Source of the DNA: Topomyia yanbarensis
Lineage: Eukaryota; Arthropoda; Insecta; Diptera; Culicidae
Direction of reading: 5' to 3'
NCBI RefSeq assembly: GCF_030247195.1
Contig: NC_080672.1
Span: forward strand, 94,002,113 to 94,066,112
DNA length: 64,000 nt
The notes beneath the pieces are model-generated. The model made no database searches. It saw only the letters and a program-made list of their open reading frames with translations, and was not told the DNA's origin. Within the stretch, counting starts at the first letter, position 1, and every line of letters begins with the position of its first letter. Made by a program: the position numbers and the translations under genes. Positions 50,838 through 62,292 of the stretch are shown piece after piece.

Positions 50838-51604
50838 TTTGCAAAGTCTTGGTCAAAACTGTGGATTTAATACTCCAGAAAACGTTTTCAGAAGGTGATT
50901 TGAAAGATCTAAAAAACTTGATTCAATCTCATAACTATTTGTATCAAATGTTGTTCAAAGACAATCTAAAACCCAAGCAACACTTTCTCGTTCACTATCC
51001 AACCATAATTACGAAAAGTGGACCTATTGAATGAATGATGTGCTTCAGAAGCGAAGCTAAGCATCAAGGCTTTAAAGAATATGCTCACGTCATTTCATCG
51101 CGTCTAAATATTGCATATACATTAAGCATGAAATCATGCTTACAATTCAGCCATGACTTGTACCATCAAAATTTTTTCGATTTAAAGGATGAAGATCAAT
51201 TCTCAGCTAACTCCCTAAAATCACGTCCCTACTATTTGAAAATTGCTAAAGATTGTCCTTTTGAAGTAGAAGAGATAGTTTTGTTTGCTCAATCAATTCA
51301 GTTTAAAGGTTCACAATTTAAAATTGGGCAATTTATCACAGCATTCAGACAACAAGACTCAATTTTTAAACTATTAGAAATAGAAGAGTTTGTCAAACAT
51401 AAGGAAACATTGTACGTAATATGCAGAAATTGGAAATTAGGAGTGCATGATGATAATTTTCTAGCATATGAAGCAGTCAATAGACTTGAAACAATGAGTA
51501 TTGTTAATATGAATGAAGTAAACGGATCATCGTTCACTATTCATGAACTAGGAGAAATTTATTTTTTCAGGCCCAATGACGATTTTTTTATGCGAATTGC
51601 CTAG
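50838..51604 (+). pseudogene. Zinc-finger transposase-like gene, exon 6, 3' part
   Basis: Seen: resumes the frame interrupted at 11999 once the LTR element and one target duplication are removed. Contains LKPKQHFLVHYPTIITKSGP and FRSEAKHQGFKEYAHVISSR, a C-terminal block I recall from the same large insect transposase-type proteins. The frame closes at TAG 51602-51604. One in-frame TGA (51032-51034) lies between these two motifs, so the copy was or became defective apart from the insertion. An AATAAA follows four bases after the stop (51608) and another at 51790. The part of the open frame before 50838 is foldback and LTR sequence and is not coding. Confidence 0.8.
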
Positions 51605-51856
51605 AAAAATAAACATTAGTAGATCATAAAATTATGTATATGTACTTAAAATTAAACTTTATTGGATATAGAATGAATTAAAATTCTTAAGACGAACAAT
51701 ATTTAGTTTTTTCATAGAATTTTTTATAAGTGCAGAACTCAAATCTTTTGCTCTTCATTCGTCATAGATTACACGCTTGTTTATTTATGAATAAAGCTCA
51801 ACTAATTTGAGTACCTTACGGTACTAATATTGAAGGCCAAAACAGTATGAAATTGC
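51605..51856 (+). terminator. 3' untranslated region with polyadenylation signals
   Basis: AATAAA at 51608-51613 and 51790-51795 downstream of the transposase stop. Which one was used is unknown. Confidence 0.4.
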
Positions 51857-51987
51857 TTACAGAGTGGCGGCGGGAAGCATAGCTAGAGACGAAACTAACA
51901 ATCACGATGCTAGAAACCCTAAACCATGTTTCTTGCATCCAATTGTTAGTTAGAGCTACAGCTCAGCTTCTCGCCGCCACTTTGTAG
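51857..51987. repeat. Hairpin MITE in the CACTA 3' region
   Basis: Seen: TACAGAGTGGCGGCGGGAAGC on the left mirrors GCTTCTCGCCGCCACTTTGTA on the right; arms about 46 bp ending ACTAACAAT, loop about 35 bp. Confidence 0.8.
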
Positions 51988-52019
51988 AGAGCATTATTCG
52001 AGATCTTGAAAGAGATATA

Positions 52020-52389
52020 CATGAAGAATAGTTATGAATTTCAATGCATTTTTTTATAAAACGCATATAGAAATTTGATGAATATCATAAGTTTATCGTA
52101 TGACAATTATAAGAACGAGCCATAAATTTCATATCGCGATGTATGGGTCTCATAACAATTATTATATAAAATTCATATTTCATAAAGATGATTTTCATAA
52201 GTATAATCGTATGAAATATCAAAGAATCGGTAATAAATCCATAACTATAACTTATGAAATACATAAGCGACTCAATGGCAATTTTTCCCCTGTTAGTCAT
52301 AAGTCAAACTTATGATTTCCAAACGGAACACTTGTGGCGCAAAGTCATAATTAGTTCTTATGGATTTCAATAGTTTTTTTAGCTCGGTG
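52020..52389. repeat. Right subterminal and terminal repeats of the CACTA-like element
   Basis: Seen: CATAAG, TCATAAGT, ACTTATGA and related motifs at least a dozen times in both orientations. The block ends TTTTTTTAGCTCGGTG before TA. Mirrors 5621-5840 in motif content. Confidence 0.65.
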
Positions 52390-52455
52390 TAACGAAAAAA
52401 TCCGTAGGGGAACTGTGGGTAAGACGGACAGGTGGGGTAAGACGGACACATGGTT

Positions 52456-54330
52456 CTTTTATTTATTTATTTCAAGTCGTCAATCAGATGTAGACCGGTT
52501 TATTACAATAGTTATTAAACTAACTTAACACTAGTTAAAATTTTGGTTTACTTTAAACTGCTGCTTAAGTTTTGTTTTCGACATAGTGAAGTCAATGCTT
52601 TCGCAATGTTTGTTGTAAATATTCATGATTTGGTTTAAAGGGCCAAACTTGGCATAATTAGTGCGATGGCGAATTGTACAAAAGATGCTGCGGTTACGTA
52701 GTTGTCGAGAAGGAGCATAAAAATTTAGTTTCGATAAAAGTTCGATTGAATCAATACGATGTGATACAATGTCGTTTACAAATGATACCATAGAAAATTC
52801 ACGACGATCTTTCAAGGTTTGAATGTCAATTAGCATGCACCGTGCTTCATAAGATGGCAAATGTAGTCCAGTCCAACCTAGTTTACGAAGAGCGAACATC
52901 AAAAACTGCTTTTGTACTGATTCTATCCGGTTTGCATGCGTTGCTGAAAAAGGCGACCAAACTATGCTACAATATTCTAGTGTTGAACGCACATAGGCTA
53001 CATATAATGTTTTTATTGTGTAGGGATCTTCGAAATTATAGCTGAAGCGTTTAATAAAACCTAGTGTGCTGTTTGCTTTGTTAATTATTGTGTTATAATG
53101 ATCTATGAATGTTATTTTGGAATCTATAATAACTCCTAGATCTCTTATTCTGTCACACTTTTCTACTTGTTGATTTCCCAATAAGATTCTATTGTTCTGT
53201 ATATTATTCTTTCTACTCAATGTTATGGAATTACATTTTTTTACATTCAGTTTCAGAAGGCTTTTATTACACCATGTATAAATATATTTACTTCGTTTTG
53301 AAATGTCTGAAAGCCTTCACTATTTCTTATTTCTAGAAATAGTTTCATATCATCAGCATATATAAGAACTTTTACATTTTTTAGAATGAAGGAAATGTCG
53401 TTAACAAATAAAATAAAGAATAACGGGCCCAAATGAGACCCTTGAGGGACTCCTGATGTAACTTGAATTGGGATTGATTTTATCCCTTTAAATCTAACAG
53501 CTTGTTCACGATTTGTAAGATATGATTGTACCCATGTAAGAAGTCCTGGCTCAAACCCCATTTTTTCTAATTTAAAAAGTAGCATGGGTATGTCGATGCG
53601 ATCAAATGCTTTGCTAAAATCTGTATAAAGAGCTTCAACGTGGTTTCCGTTATCCATTGCTGTTAATGTGTAGTTAATGAATTCGAGTAGATTTGTACTT
53701 GTAGAACGCCCTTTGAAAAAACCATGTTGCACATGGGTAATTCTGTTCTTGATTTGGTGGAATAAATTTTCATTAACAATCGCCTCGAAAATCTTGGGAA
53801 TGCACGAGATGATAGCTATTCCACGATAGTTACGCACATCGGATTTTTTACCATTTTTAAAAATTGGAACTAGGAAAGAGCTTTTCCATGTTTTAGGAAA
53901 ACAACCTAATTCTAGAGACATGTTAAAAAGCCAAAATAAAGGAGCGGTTAGTTCTATTGACAAAGTTTTAAAAACACCGGTGGAATGCCATCAGGTCCAT
54001 GGCTTTTAGAGCTATCCAAGTTTTTTAAGGCATCCATGATTGTATGTACTTTTATCTGTTTAATGTTAATATCTCTTGAAAGTTCTGGGAGGAATGAAAA
54101 GTATTCACGCTCTCGATCCTTCTCTGAAAATGTAGTGTAATCTTTTGCAAAAAGATTGCAGATTTCCTCTGAGTTATCGCCTACCTTTCCATCAAGATGC
54201 ATTTCTGTTGGGAAATAATCCGATTTTATTTTAGTTTTTACGTAATTACAGAAGTTTTCTGGGCAAGTTTTTATATTGCATCCTGTTCTTGCATTGTACT
54301 CTTCAAACAGGGATATAACATTAAAACTTC
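52456..54330 (-). pseudogene. 5'-truncated non-LTR retrotransposon (ORF2 reverse transcriptase)
   Basis: Seen on the minus strand: the frame is open from about 54324 (ENFCNYVKTKIKSDYFPTEM), then has a frameshift near 53960, a main RT frame 53963-53253, another shift near 53250, and a C-terminal frame 53220-52531. RT blocks in order: FLVPIFKNGKKSDVRNYRGI, HGFFKGRSTSTNL, YTDFSKAFDRID, GVPQGSHLGPLFFILFVND, and IYADDMKLF with the YADD box. The thumb region has RIRDLGVIIDSKITF. The endonuclease is missing. The 3' tail is an AAATAAATAAATAAA run at about 52456-52475. Jockey-like by eye. Dead by truncation and two shifts. Confidence 0.9.
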
Positions 54331-57300
54331 AATTGCATTGTATGTGTACCCCTGGGACGGGACATGCGAAGATGGTCTTCTTTTTCCCTCTCGGTTTTGT
54401 TGTTATTTTGCAAGGTAAAGTTCGCTCACAATATAATTTCAAGCAAAGGTCAATGATAGAGCTGTGCAGATGAGGTACAGAGTTGTGCCGATGATGTACG
54501 GAAAATGATGTAGCTTTCACATGACATAAATTATGTTATCATTCATATGAATAATCTGATTATAGCTTCATTAACTGTCAAGTAGTAGAGTTTTGTACCT
54601 ATTTTTATCTAGAGACATTAATTTTTACCTAGAGCCGAAAATTAAATAACTGTTTACAAGAATTTTGAATTTGTCTTGTTATAGACTAATAGATCGCAAT
54701 CGATTGATCAATTTCACCGATCTGATATAAACAGAGCAATTGCATAACCTTTCTGCTGAGAAAGTTAAACTAATTTCTACACATACATTATTTTCCACAA
54801 ATTTGAACGAGAGACGCAATGTTTCATAAGTTGATTCAGTTGTGCAGGTTATTTTTGCTATGGCAAACCAAAATAAGAGGAAAAGGGGCTTCTAGTTCTA
54901 GATTTTCTGTACTCCTCCCTGCGGGAAACGCGGAGACAGGTTACTATGATTATTTAACAGAACTTTGTTGGCTGTTTTTGAATTGACAGAAGTGTGCTAC
55001 CACGGCTCTCAGAAGCGAGGCTTGCTACTCCGCGAATTCTGCGGTGACGTCAGAGAAATCGTTGAGATAAACAGACGGGTTTCTAGAAAGTTGATAATTG
55101 AAAATATTTAAACTCTTACGGTGAAAAAAACAATGTGCAACGAAATCTTGACGTAATTTACGCCAAAAGACACCAGAGGTAAAAATAATCGAAGCTCTTA
55201 TTTGACGGCTGAAAATGAACCTGTTGCGATTCGCGGTGAATAGAAAAAAATATTCATATGCCCATAAAGCATATGAAACAACAATCATCATCGCTTACAT
55301 TGTGCCAGGGTCTACTTTGGTGCGTTTGATTCGTTGCTGTACGGTCACTTCGTGTAATAATCGGAACCGAATGAAAAACTGCATGGATGAATGGCCGGTT
55401 TGTTCGTTTAACGTTTTCAGCCGCGTGCGGCTGAATATGATCAATTTTAATTCAATGAATTTGAATATTTTCAACTCTGCTGGGCACAGTATATAATCAG
55501 TGCAGCCATGTGATTAGTAGCGAAATTTGGGAATTTGACTGCATGTCATAGAAAACATATCTAACCGTTATTTCCTACTCCCAGCATAGGTTTTGGACAT
55601 CGGCCTTCCCTGGTAACATTTGAAGTTTTATGGTAGTTTTATAGCCACTCATAAAACTTAGATTACCCTTGTAGCGTGCTATAAAACTTTGAATGCTGCT
55701 TGGGTTGTGATCTATCAGGTGCCGGTCATTCGGTGGCAGCAAACAAAATATGAATTTTATTTAATTATTTTTATTAATGAATTAAAATATCAACAAAAGA
55801 ATAAATTAATGAAATATTCTACAATTACTACTTAAAAATGATTCAATCTACAATTTATTTATCTGACAATCTACAATCTTATTCACACAAGGTGATGGCA
55901 AATTTTTCATAGTGTTTAACTAATTTTATGAAATAATTATCTCACTGATTATTCAAAAAATACTCCTCAAAATTTTCAATAAATATATTCGGCATTAATT
56001 TTTCACTGTCTAATAAAAATATGCATTTGTCGGTCGCTAAGGTGATCAAACTCACGAATGAAAATATTTGTTTGTCAGAAAATAATGTAATATTTTTTTA
56101 AAATATTGTATTTTTTTTCATAAAAATCTATATAATAAAGCAACAATTGTAACAATCTAATGAATGCATCCTAAAATAGCCTGGAATTTATTTTTTGATA
56201 CCAAATTCTTAACTTTCTTAGTTTTGTGGCAATTTCATTATTGAGCTTTTATATAATTGATGCACAATTACAGCAGCGTAAAATCAATTAAACGAAAAGT
56301 GGCACATCATTATGTTTTACCGGCGTCGGCGGTAAAACATGATGATGAGTTATGTTCTACCATAGACCATGCAGTAGACTTGGGTGCAACGCCCAACTCC
56401 TACTTAGCAGAAGGCAAAGAATTCTTCACATTTCCTTTCCATATGAGCCTGCCTAGTCCTAGTTTTCCGTTCTAAGTTTATAACTGATTCGTTCTAGAAT
56501 ACCTATCCGTCTTTCAATTTCATTGCTTTCGTTTCTCTTAGTCTCAAATTAGCCGAAAATAACCAATAAAATCGATACAGTAGAACCTTACGGCAATTAA
56601 AACATAGTAACAAAATCAATTATTTGGAATATTTATTCTTTTTATTAATTGCCAATATACCGGGAGCAGTGCGGATTGAAAAAAATATCTTCTTTAACGC
56701 ATTCTAATAGCAATAGGAACTTCTTTCCACCTCAAAATATATCTAAAGATTTTTTTAACAAAAGCATATAAATATAGATTCAAAACAAATTTTATAAATG
56801 CAAAAATTTTGTTTTTAATACGTCATAGACTTTGCCAGGAAATAACGATACTGCCCAAACGTTATTGCTTTCAAGAAAAGGAAAATCGCATACCTTCGTG
56901 GAAAATAACAGGTAAGTTTTTTTGTGCGTGAATAAGTACAAACGTTTAAAAAATATGTGTACTGGTGGGGCAAGACGGACAGTCTTGATTAATTCTATTG
57001 ATTCATCTTTTTTATGAATGTCTCGCCCGTAGAAACGAAATTAAAGCAGTCAAACGTGAAGAACCATCAAGTTAGCTGAAGTCTCACATGCAGTAGACTG
57101 CAGAGTGTACGTTAATGTGCCCGAGGTTCAATACGGAATTCCTAGAACCTGGTAGACAATTTTGTGCAGGTCCCATACTCTGGCTGTGTGTAATCGAGGA
57201 ACTAATGTTACCAATTACGCGTTTAATATATAACTTTCCAGTTTTGTATAAGTGATTGTGACTGATCATTGGAACTGATTGTCTAGCTCTCTTTAAGACA

Positions 57301-57690
57301 ACGGCAAAAACGACATTAGAAAATACATCATTTGCTTCAACTCTAAATCGCACCCCAAAACGTCATTTTTCACCTCGAATTGACCATGTACATTAAGAAG
57401 AACCACAATCCATTCTAAACATCCGCAAGAAACAGTAAATTTTAATATTTTGCATTGTGATCATCCTTTCTGCAGCATGTCCGTCTTACCCCCACCATAT
57501 GTCCGTTTCATCCGCAGTCTGGAAAAAGTGCAGATATTTCTTCGTTTTCCAGTTCTTTAAAAAATGCTGCTTATTGATTTTTGTAATATAATTCCTCTGG
57601 GCACTCCAAAGCCAACATATGGAGCTACAACATAGAGTATTACATGTTGACAAAAACATGCTCTTACTATGTTATATTTCAGTATATGCT
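54331..57690. other. Interior of the TA-flanked element: no gene seen
   Basis: AT-rich. A frame at 55215-55496 (93 codons) has a hydrophobic-basic start but no known motif. Internal GTAAGACGGAC-type copies at 56971 and 57478 divide it. Confidence 0.5.
56305..56347. repeat. Short perfect-stem hairpin
   Basis: CATCATTATGTTTTACCG (56305-56322) pairs with CGGTAAAACATGATGATG (56330-56347) with one mismatch and a 7-base loop. The rest of the surroundings is not palindromic. Confidence 0.75.
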
Positions 57691-57810
57691 TAATATGTCC
57701 ATCTTACCCCCAGTTCCCCTACACTATGCGAACCGTTTGCCTGACCGCGGTGAACGTTTTCGCTTCGTTGCGGTATGGTGTACGGATTTTTTCGTAGAGA
57801 GTTGGTCAGA

Positions 57811-57979
57811 CCCAGTTAAGCTCAGCCGGAAATGAACCGGAATTCCGGCTGGATCCAGTTCGCATTCCGGCTCCAGTGACACAACCGATTCTAGTTAGAA
57901 TCGGTTGTGTCACTGGAGCCGGAATGCGAACTGGAACCAGCCGGACTTCCAGTTCATTTCCGGCTGAACTTTACTGGGG
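57811..57979. mobile_element. Full-length hairpin MITE, 169 bp
   Basis: Seen: CCCAGTTAAGCTCAGCCGG at the start and its near mirror ending TTTACTGGG. The two halves pair over about 84 bp around the centre GATTCTAGTTAGAATC. Related copies at 6092-6214 and 58120-58207. Confidence 0.9.
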
Positions 57980-57990
57980 ATTAGGGATGA

Positions 57991-58114
57991 TTAACCCTCC
58001 AGCACTCGCGCCGTTGTATTTTGTGCAACACCTTCCGAAACTCTAGCGAAATCTTCTTCGAGCACCAGTGGGTGCTTATTCGGGGAGGCATTTGCGCGAG
58101 TGCCGGAGGGTTAA
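57991..58114. mobile_element. Small piggyBac-like MITE, TTAA-flanked, 124 bp
   Basis: Seen: TTAA then CCCTCCAGCACTCGCGC; far end GCGCGAGTGCCGGAGGG then TTAA. 16 of 17 end bases match. No coding. Confidence 0.85.
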
Positions 58115-58119
58115 TAGTG

Positions 58120-58207
58120 CCCAGTTAAGCTCAGCTAGAAATGAACCGGAATTCCGGCTGGTTCCAGTTCGTACTCCGGTTCCAGTGACACAACCGATTC
58201 TAGTTAG
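58120..58207. repeat. Left half of the 169-bp MITE
   Basis: Begins CCCAGTTAAGCTCAGC and follows the left arm of 57811-57979 up to GATTCTAGTTAG, then stops exactly at the hairpin centre. Confidence 0.85.
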
Positions 58208-59280
58208 GGGGCGCCGCCGATTTCAGGCTCGTGAAATATTTTCGTGATTTGTTGGTTATGCTAATTTGTTTGAGATGATCAACAAGCTGATGATTTTATT
58301 TGTTTTATTATGCCACTCAATAGCGAACGTGTTTGTCGAGATTGTCCTAACAACTGTACTTTACAAGGTACAGGCACACCTCGAAATAGGGGACGTTGGG
58401 GAGTTGTGAACCATTGGGAGTTGTGAGCAGCGCTAAGCCATGAATAATTAAAATGTGGTAACTACTAAATATTTCTACTGTCATGACATTTTCTTATTAG
58501 CAATTTTACCCGAAAAACAGGATTATACAACAATTTTAAACGTCCCGTGCCGCAACCGCGAATTCACGAGGTTTAGCGTGAATCAATGGTCACCTATCCA
58601 TTGCGAATCAGATCACATTTCTAACTAATATTTAGTTTAGAATTATCTTAAAATTTAACTTCTATAGACCCATTAAAAATAAGAAAAAATGCCGTTAACA
58701 TTGCTTTGTTTAGCGTACTGTGTAGCACGTAATAATAGAAATAAATTTCAATCACTTGTTATGTTTAATATAGAATGTATTATTATTGTTAGTGGTAAAC
58801 TGCCCAAATACAGCACTTGTTTTTAAAAAATGATGGCTTTCATCATCAAGAATAGTTGAAAATGGTTTGTAAAAATATTCCCTCGGTCTCGTATTTATAA
58901 ACTTTTAAATAAAAATATATTTTTCATGCTTTAAATTTTTATATCTTTAAATTTTAAAGTTCCAAAATTATTAAATCTGACTTTCAAAATTTCTTAATCT
59001 TCAATAGTTTAATTTTTTTTCCTTTTACATTTCAAAATATTTAAAATTTCAAATCTTTAATTCTTTAAATTTTTAAATTTCTAAATTTTTGAATTCTTAA
59101 ATTTTTAAATTCTTAGATTTATCAATTTTTCATTTTCTCGTATATTAATCATATGATTTTTTAATTCCGAAATCCTATTTTTTGAAATTTCAGCTTAAAT
59201 TCTTTAATTTTCAATTTTGTATGTCATATTTAATGTTCAGTAAATTTTTTATGTCATATTTAATGTACAGTAATCATTAG
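58208..59280. other. No gene seen; AT-rich low complexity
   Basis: From 58900 to 59230 dense TTTAAATTTTTAAATTC-type sequence. A segment around ATGTCATATTTAATGT is directly duplicated at about 59219-59272. Confidence 0.6.
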
Positions 59281-59473
59281 GGGTCGGCCAATTCGGACCT
59301 AGTAAGGGTTTATGAGCTATAGAACTACAACCGATTCACAAATAAATATTTTTTTCCGAAAGCCTGATCAATTGCGCACATTTTTTCTAAGGTAACTTTT
59401 TCCGATATCGTACCGTATTGTGTATTAAGGGTTCTACGCAAAAGTACATGAAAGGTCCGAATTACCCCAACCC
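59281..59473 (+). repeat. MITE copy with AATTCGGACCT ends
   Basis: Seen: GGGTCGGCCAATTCGGACCT at the left mirrors AGGTCCGAATTACCCCAACCC at the right. Internal TTATGAGCTATA is shared with the copy at 63655-63818 in the same orientation. Confidence 0.7.
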
Positions 59474-59804
59474 TGTTCCAATCAGTGAAGACAAATCTCA
59501 TCACATTGAACGTTCACTAGCGCATTTTTAACGATCAGAGTCACCCTTTTCAAACACCTACAAAAAATCTACGTTCATATAGGTTCCTTAGTAACCACAA
59601 TGTTGTTGAAAATTAAAACAGCGAAAAAAATCCTGTTCGTTACACAGATTTGATAATTTGACACTATTTATGATGTAACTGACTAACGTTTCGTCGAAAA
59701 GACTGCTATGATTCACTCAATGCTGAACCCTATAGCAGATGAAAATTGAATCAAACAATTAATCTCAGCATCATTAGACTCGAGTGAGACATTCAGACAG
59801 CAGG

Positions 59805-62292
59805 ATGAAGTCATTTCGATATTCCCAGAAAAACAAAATATTGAAGATAGTAGAAGAAGTAAGGAACGGTGAAGGTTGTAAATTCCGCTGTATTGCTGCT
59901 GACGACGAGGACCGGAAATGTGCATACGTCCAAACGGTTTTCAACGCAGGAAACTTTAAACGCCACGTAGTTACGCATCATGCCGAAGTCGCAAGGCGGC
60001 TTGGTTTGGAGTACAGTCCAGAGAAGAACCAAACGGAAGTAACCTCAAAACCAACAGCAGGTGAACCGCCAGCCAAAAAAATGAAACAAAAACTGTTAGT
60101 TGAGACAACCAAGAAAAATATTTTCCTTGGTACATTGCAACTCGCTACCAGCTTCAATTTGCCATTACGCTATCCTGACTGGCAGGGAATGAAGCTGCTT
60201 GCAGGTCCACTTTGGGACGCAGCCGGTATACGCATGAACAAGCACGTAATGCAGCAACTCATTCGAAGGGCTGCTGAATTGATGAGAAGTATTCTAAAAG
60301 CGGAAATGAATAGCAAAATAGTTAACTTGAAAATTGACTCAGCCTCTAGACGCAGTCGCTCGGTTTTCGGAGTAAACGTACAGTTCATGGATGAAGAAGA
60401 TCGTGTTCAAATTCGTCATCTTGGTTAGTAGTGCTGAGAATTCGGAACATATGTTCTAGTTTTCACATGTTTTATCGTAAATATATTTAAGTAATATCAA
60501 TATAAATGTACAATGCTATATATTTTTTTCATATTTAGCTGTACAAGAAATGATTCAACGGCAGACCAAGGAAAATTTAAAAATTGTTATGGAAGAGGTA
60601 ATGTTGGTCTACGGGTTATCTTCCAACCAGTTGTTAACAATTGCTCATGATAATGGCGCAAACATGTGTGCGGCCGTAAAACTGCTAAAACTAACGATGG
60701 AGAATAACTCAAAATATACAAGCGAACCTTTGAGCACAATGCTACCGCAAGAATCGAATATTTTGAAGTCAGCTATCGATGGCTCGTTCACAGCTGAAAA
60801 GGAGAGTGACGATGAACGGACGCTGAGTGATGAAGACGAAGGCGATTGGAATGATGAAAATTTGCAAGATATTGGCGACGCTTTTGATAATGAACAAGAA
60901 GGTACTATCAATTACAATTTTGATCAAAGTGCTGACGAAGAAAACAGCGTTGATTTGGGTGTTCTGAACAGCGTAAGATGCGGAGCGCATACGGCGCAGT
61001 TGGCTGTTTGGGATGTAGTCAGATTGTATAAAAGTCGACTAGCAAAAATCAATAAGGTTTGCATCAACATGCGGCATAAGGAGTATAGACAACTTTTTGT
61101 GTTGCATAAAATTCCGCTTCCACCGAAGGTGGTTGAGACAAGATGGAATGTATGGTACATTCTTCTTAAATATTTAAAATCGTTGAAGGAAACGCCCTTC
61201 TCATCGATTCTGCAAAGTCAAGATTCCTCATTTAGTAAGTTTTAGTGTTTCAGGAGGATCATATTCTCCTACATTAACTTATTTCAATATTTTTAATTAA
61301 TATTCAAATAATTTATAGATTTATCACTCCACTGGAAATTTATTTCAAAGTTTTGCGATGCATTTGAGCCTATGTTCGAATTTACGATGCGGGTTCAAAA
61401 GGACCACGTGACGCTATCACAGTTTTATGCTGATTGGCTCGTGTGCCAAGCAAAACTGAGCTCATTTAAAGATTGCAGTAATGTTCTGGCTGTAAAGCTC
61501 TTGGCTGCAATGGAACGACGAATTGGTAAACTGAGAGATAATCCGACATTCAAAGCTTGTCTATACTTGGATCCAAGATTTAATTTCGCTGGATCAGGCA
61601 GGATAAATTCTGCTGACAAAATCGAAGCTCAGGTATGATTTTATACGTACTATTCTAATGAAACATACTAATGTGAGCTGTTTCAGAATTTTTTGTTGGC
61701 CCTAAACAGAAGACTTGATGATATTGCTGGTGTGGAAAATGAACAAATAGATAATATTCATGAAATTGACCAGTCAAACAACTTTGTTGAAAGCTATATA
61801 TCTGATTTATTCAATGAACAACACGTGACGATCGTTCAAAACCAATCGCAAGCTGACTCGTTATTGGTCGATTTGATGAAGCTTGAATCTCGTGAAAAAA
61901 TAGCTATCTGTGCAACAGTACCTTCTTCTAATTCTCGGGAAGCAGTGCGCCTTGAAGAAAACTTTAAATCATCGTCCTGTAAACCACCATCTATCGAACC
62001 CACACTTACCAAAGCAGGACATCCGGATGCATCACCGTTTGATATAGTTCAATATTGGAACAAACGAAAATACACCAGTCCCCGATTGTTTCGATTGGCC
62101 AGAGTTGTGCTATCAGCGCCGTCAACTCAGGTAACCGTTGAACGACTTTTCAGTCAACTGAAATATGTACTCTCAGACTCCCGAATGCGGCTCAACGAAG
62201 TATCCATAAAAGATATAATGGTGTTGAAAATGAATGGGGCTTTGCTACCAAAAGTAGTCGATATTCTTCTAACTGAATATAATGATATATAA
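59805..62292 (+). CDS. hAT-type transposase gene, four exons, apparently intact
   Basis: Seen: exons 59805-60423, 60539-61234, 61319-61632 and 61687-62292, all with GT-AG borders and compatible phases (1, 1, 0); 744 codons. I chose ATG 59805 because the frame upstream has no ATG. Exon 1 has a BED-like zinc finger (CAYVQTVFNAGNFKRHVVTHH). Catalytic candidates: Asp in LKIDSASRRSR, Asp in TIAHDNGANM, the C-x(2)-H in RCGAHTAQLAVWD, and Glu in APSTQVTVERLFSQL, with the C-terminal dimerisation block SPRLFRLARVVLS...MRLNEVSIKDIMVLKMN. An acidic insert (about residues 290-330) interrupts the RNase-H-like fold, as in other hAT proteins. AATAAA at 62314 and 62328. No stop or shift seen. Either a complete transposase or a domesticated descendant. 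Confidence 0.85.

Larger units (their letters stand above)
52405..57721. mobile_element. TA-flanked DNA element with GTAAGACGGAC motifs, carrying a LINE
   Basis: Seen: TA at 52405 then GGGGAACTGTGGGTAAGACG; at the other end CATCTTACCCCCAGTTCCCC then TA at 57720. The inverted ends match at about 21 of 24 bases. Further copies of the GTAAGACGGAC motif lie at about 52438, 56971 and 57478. Without the LINE it is about 3.4 kb. No transposase frame was found in the remainder, so it is non-autonomous or gutted. TA duplication suggests a mariner-type origin (inference). Confidence 0.65.

Noticed and set aside
52085..52315. Overlapping frames on both strands
   Set aside because: They lie in the CATAAG subterminal repeats of the CACTA-like element.
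55215..55496. Possible 93-codon gene
   Set aside because: No motif, no splice or regulatory support, and it lies inside a non-autonomous element.
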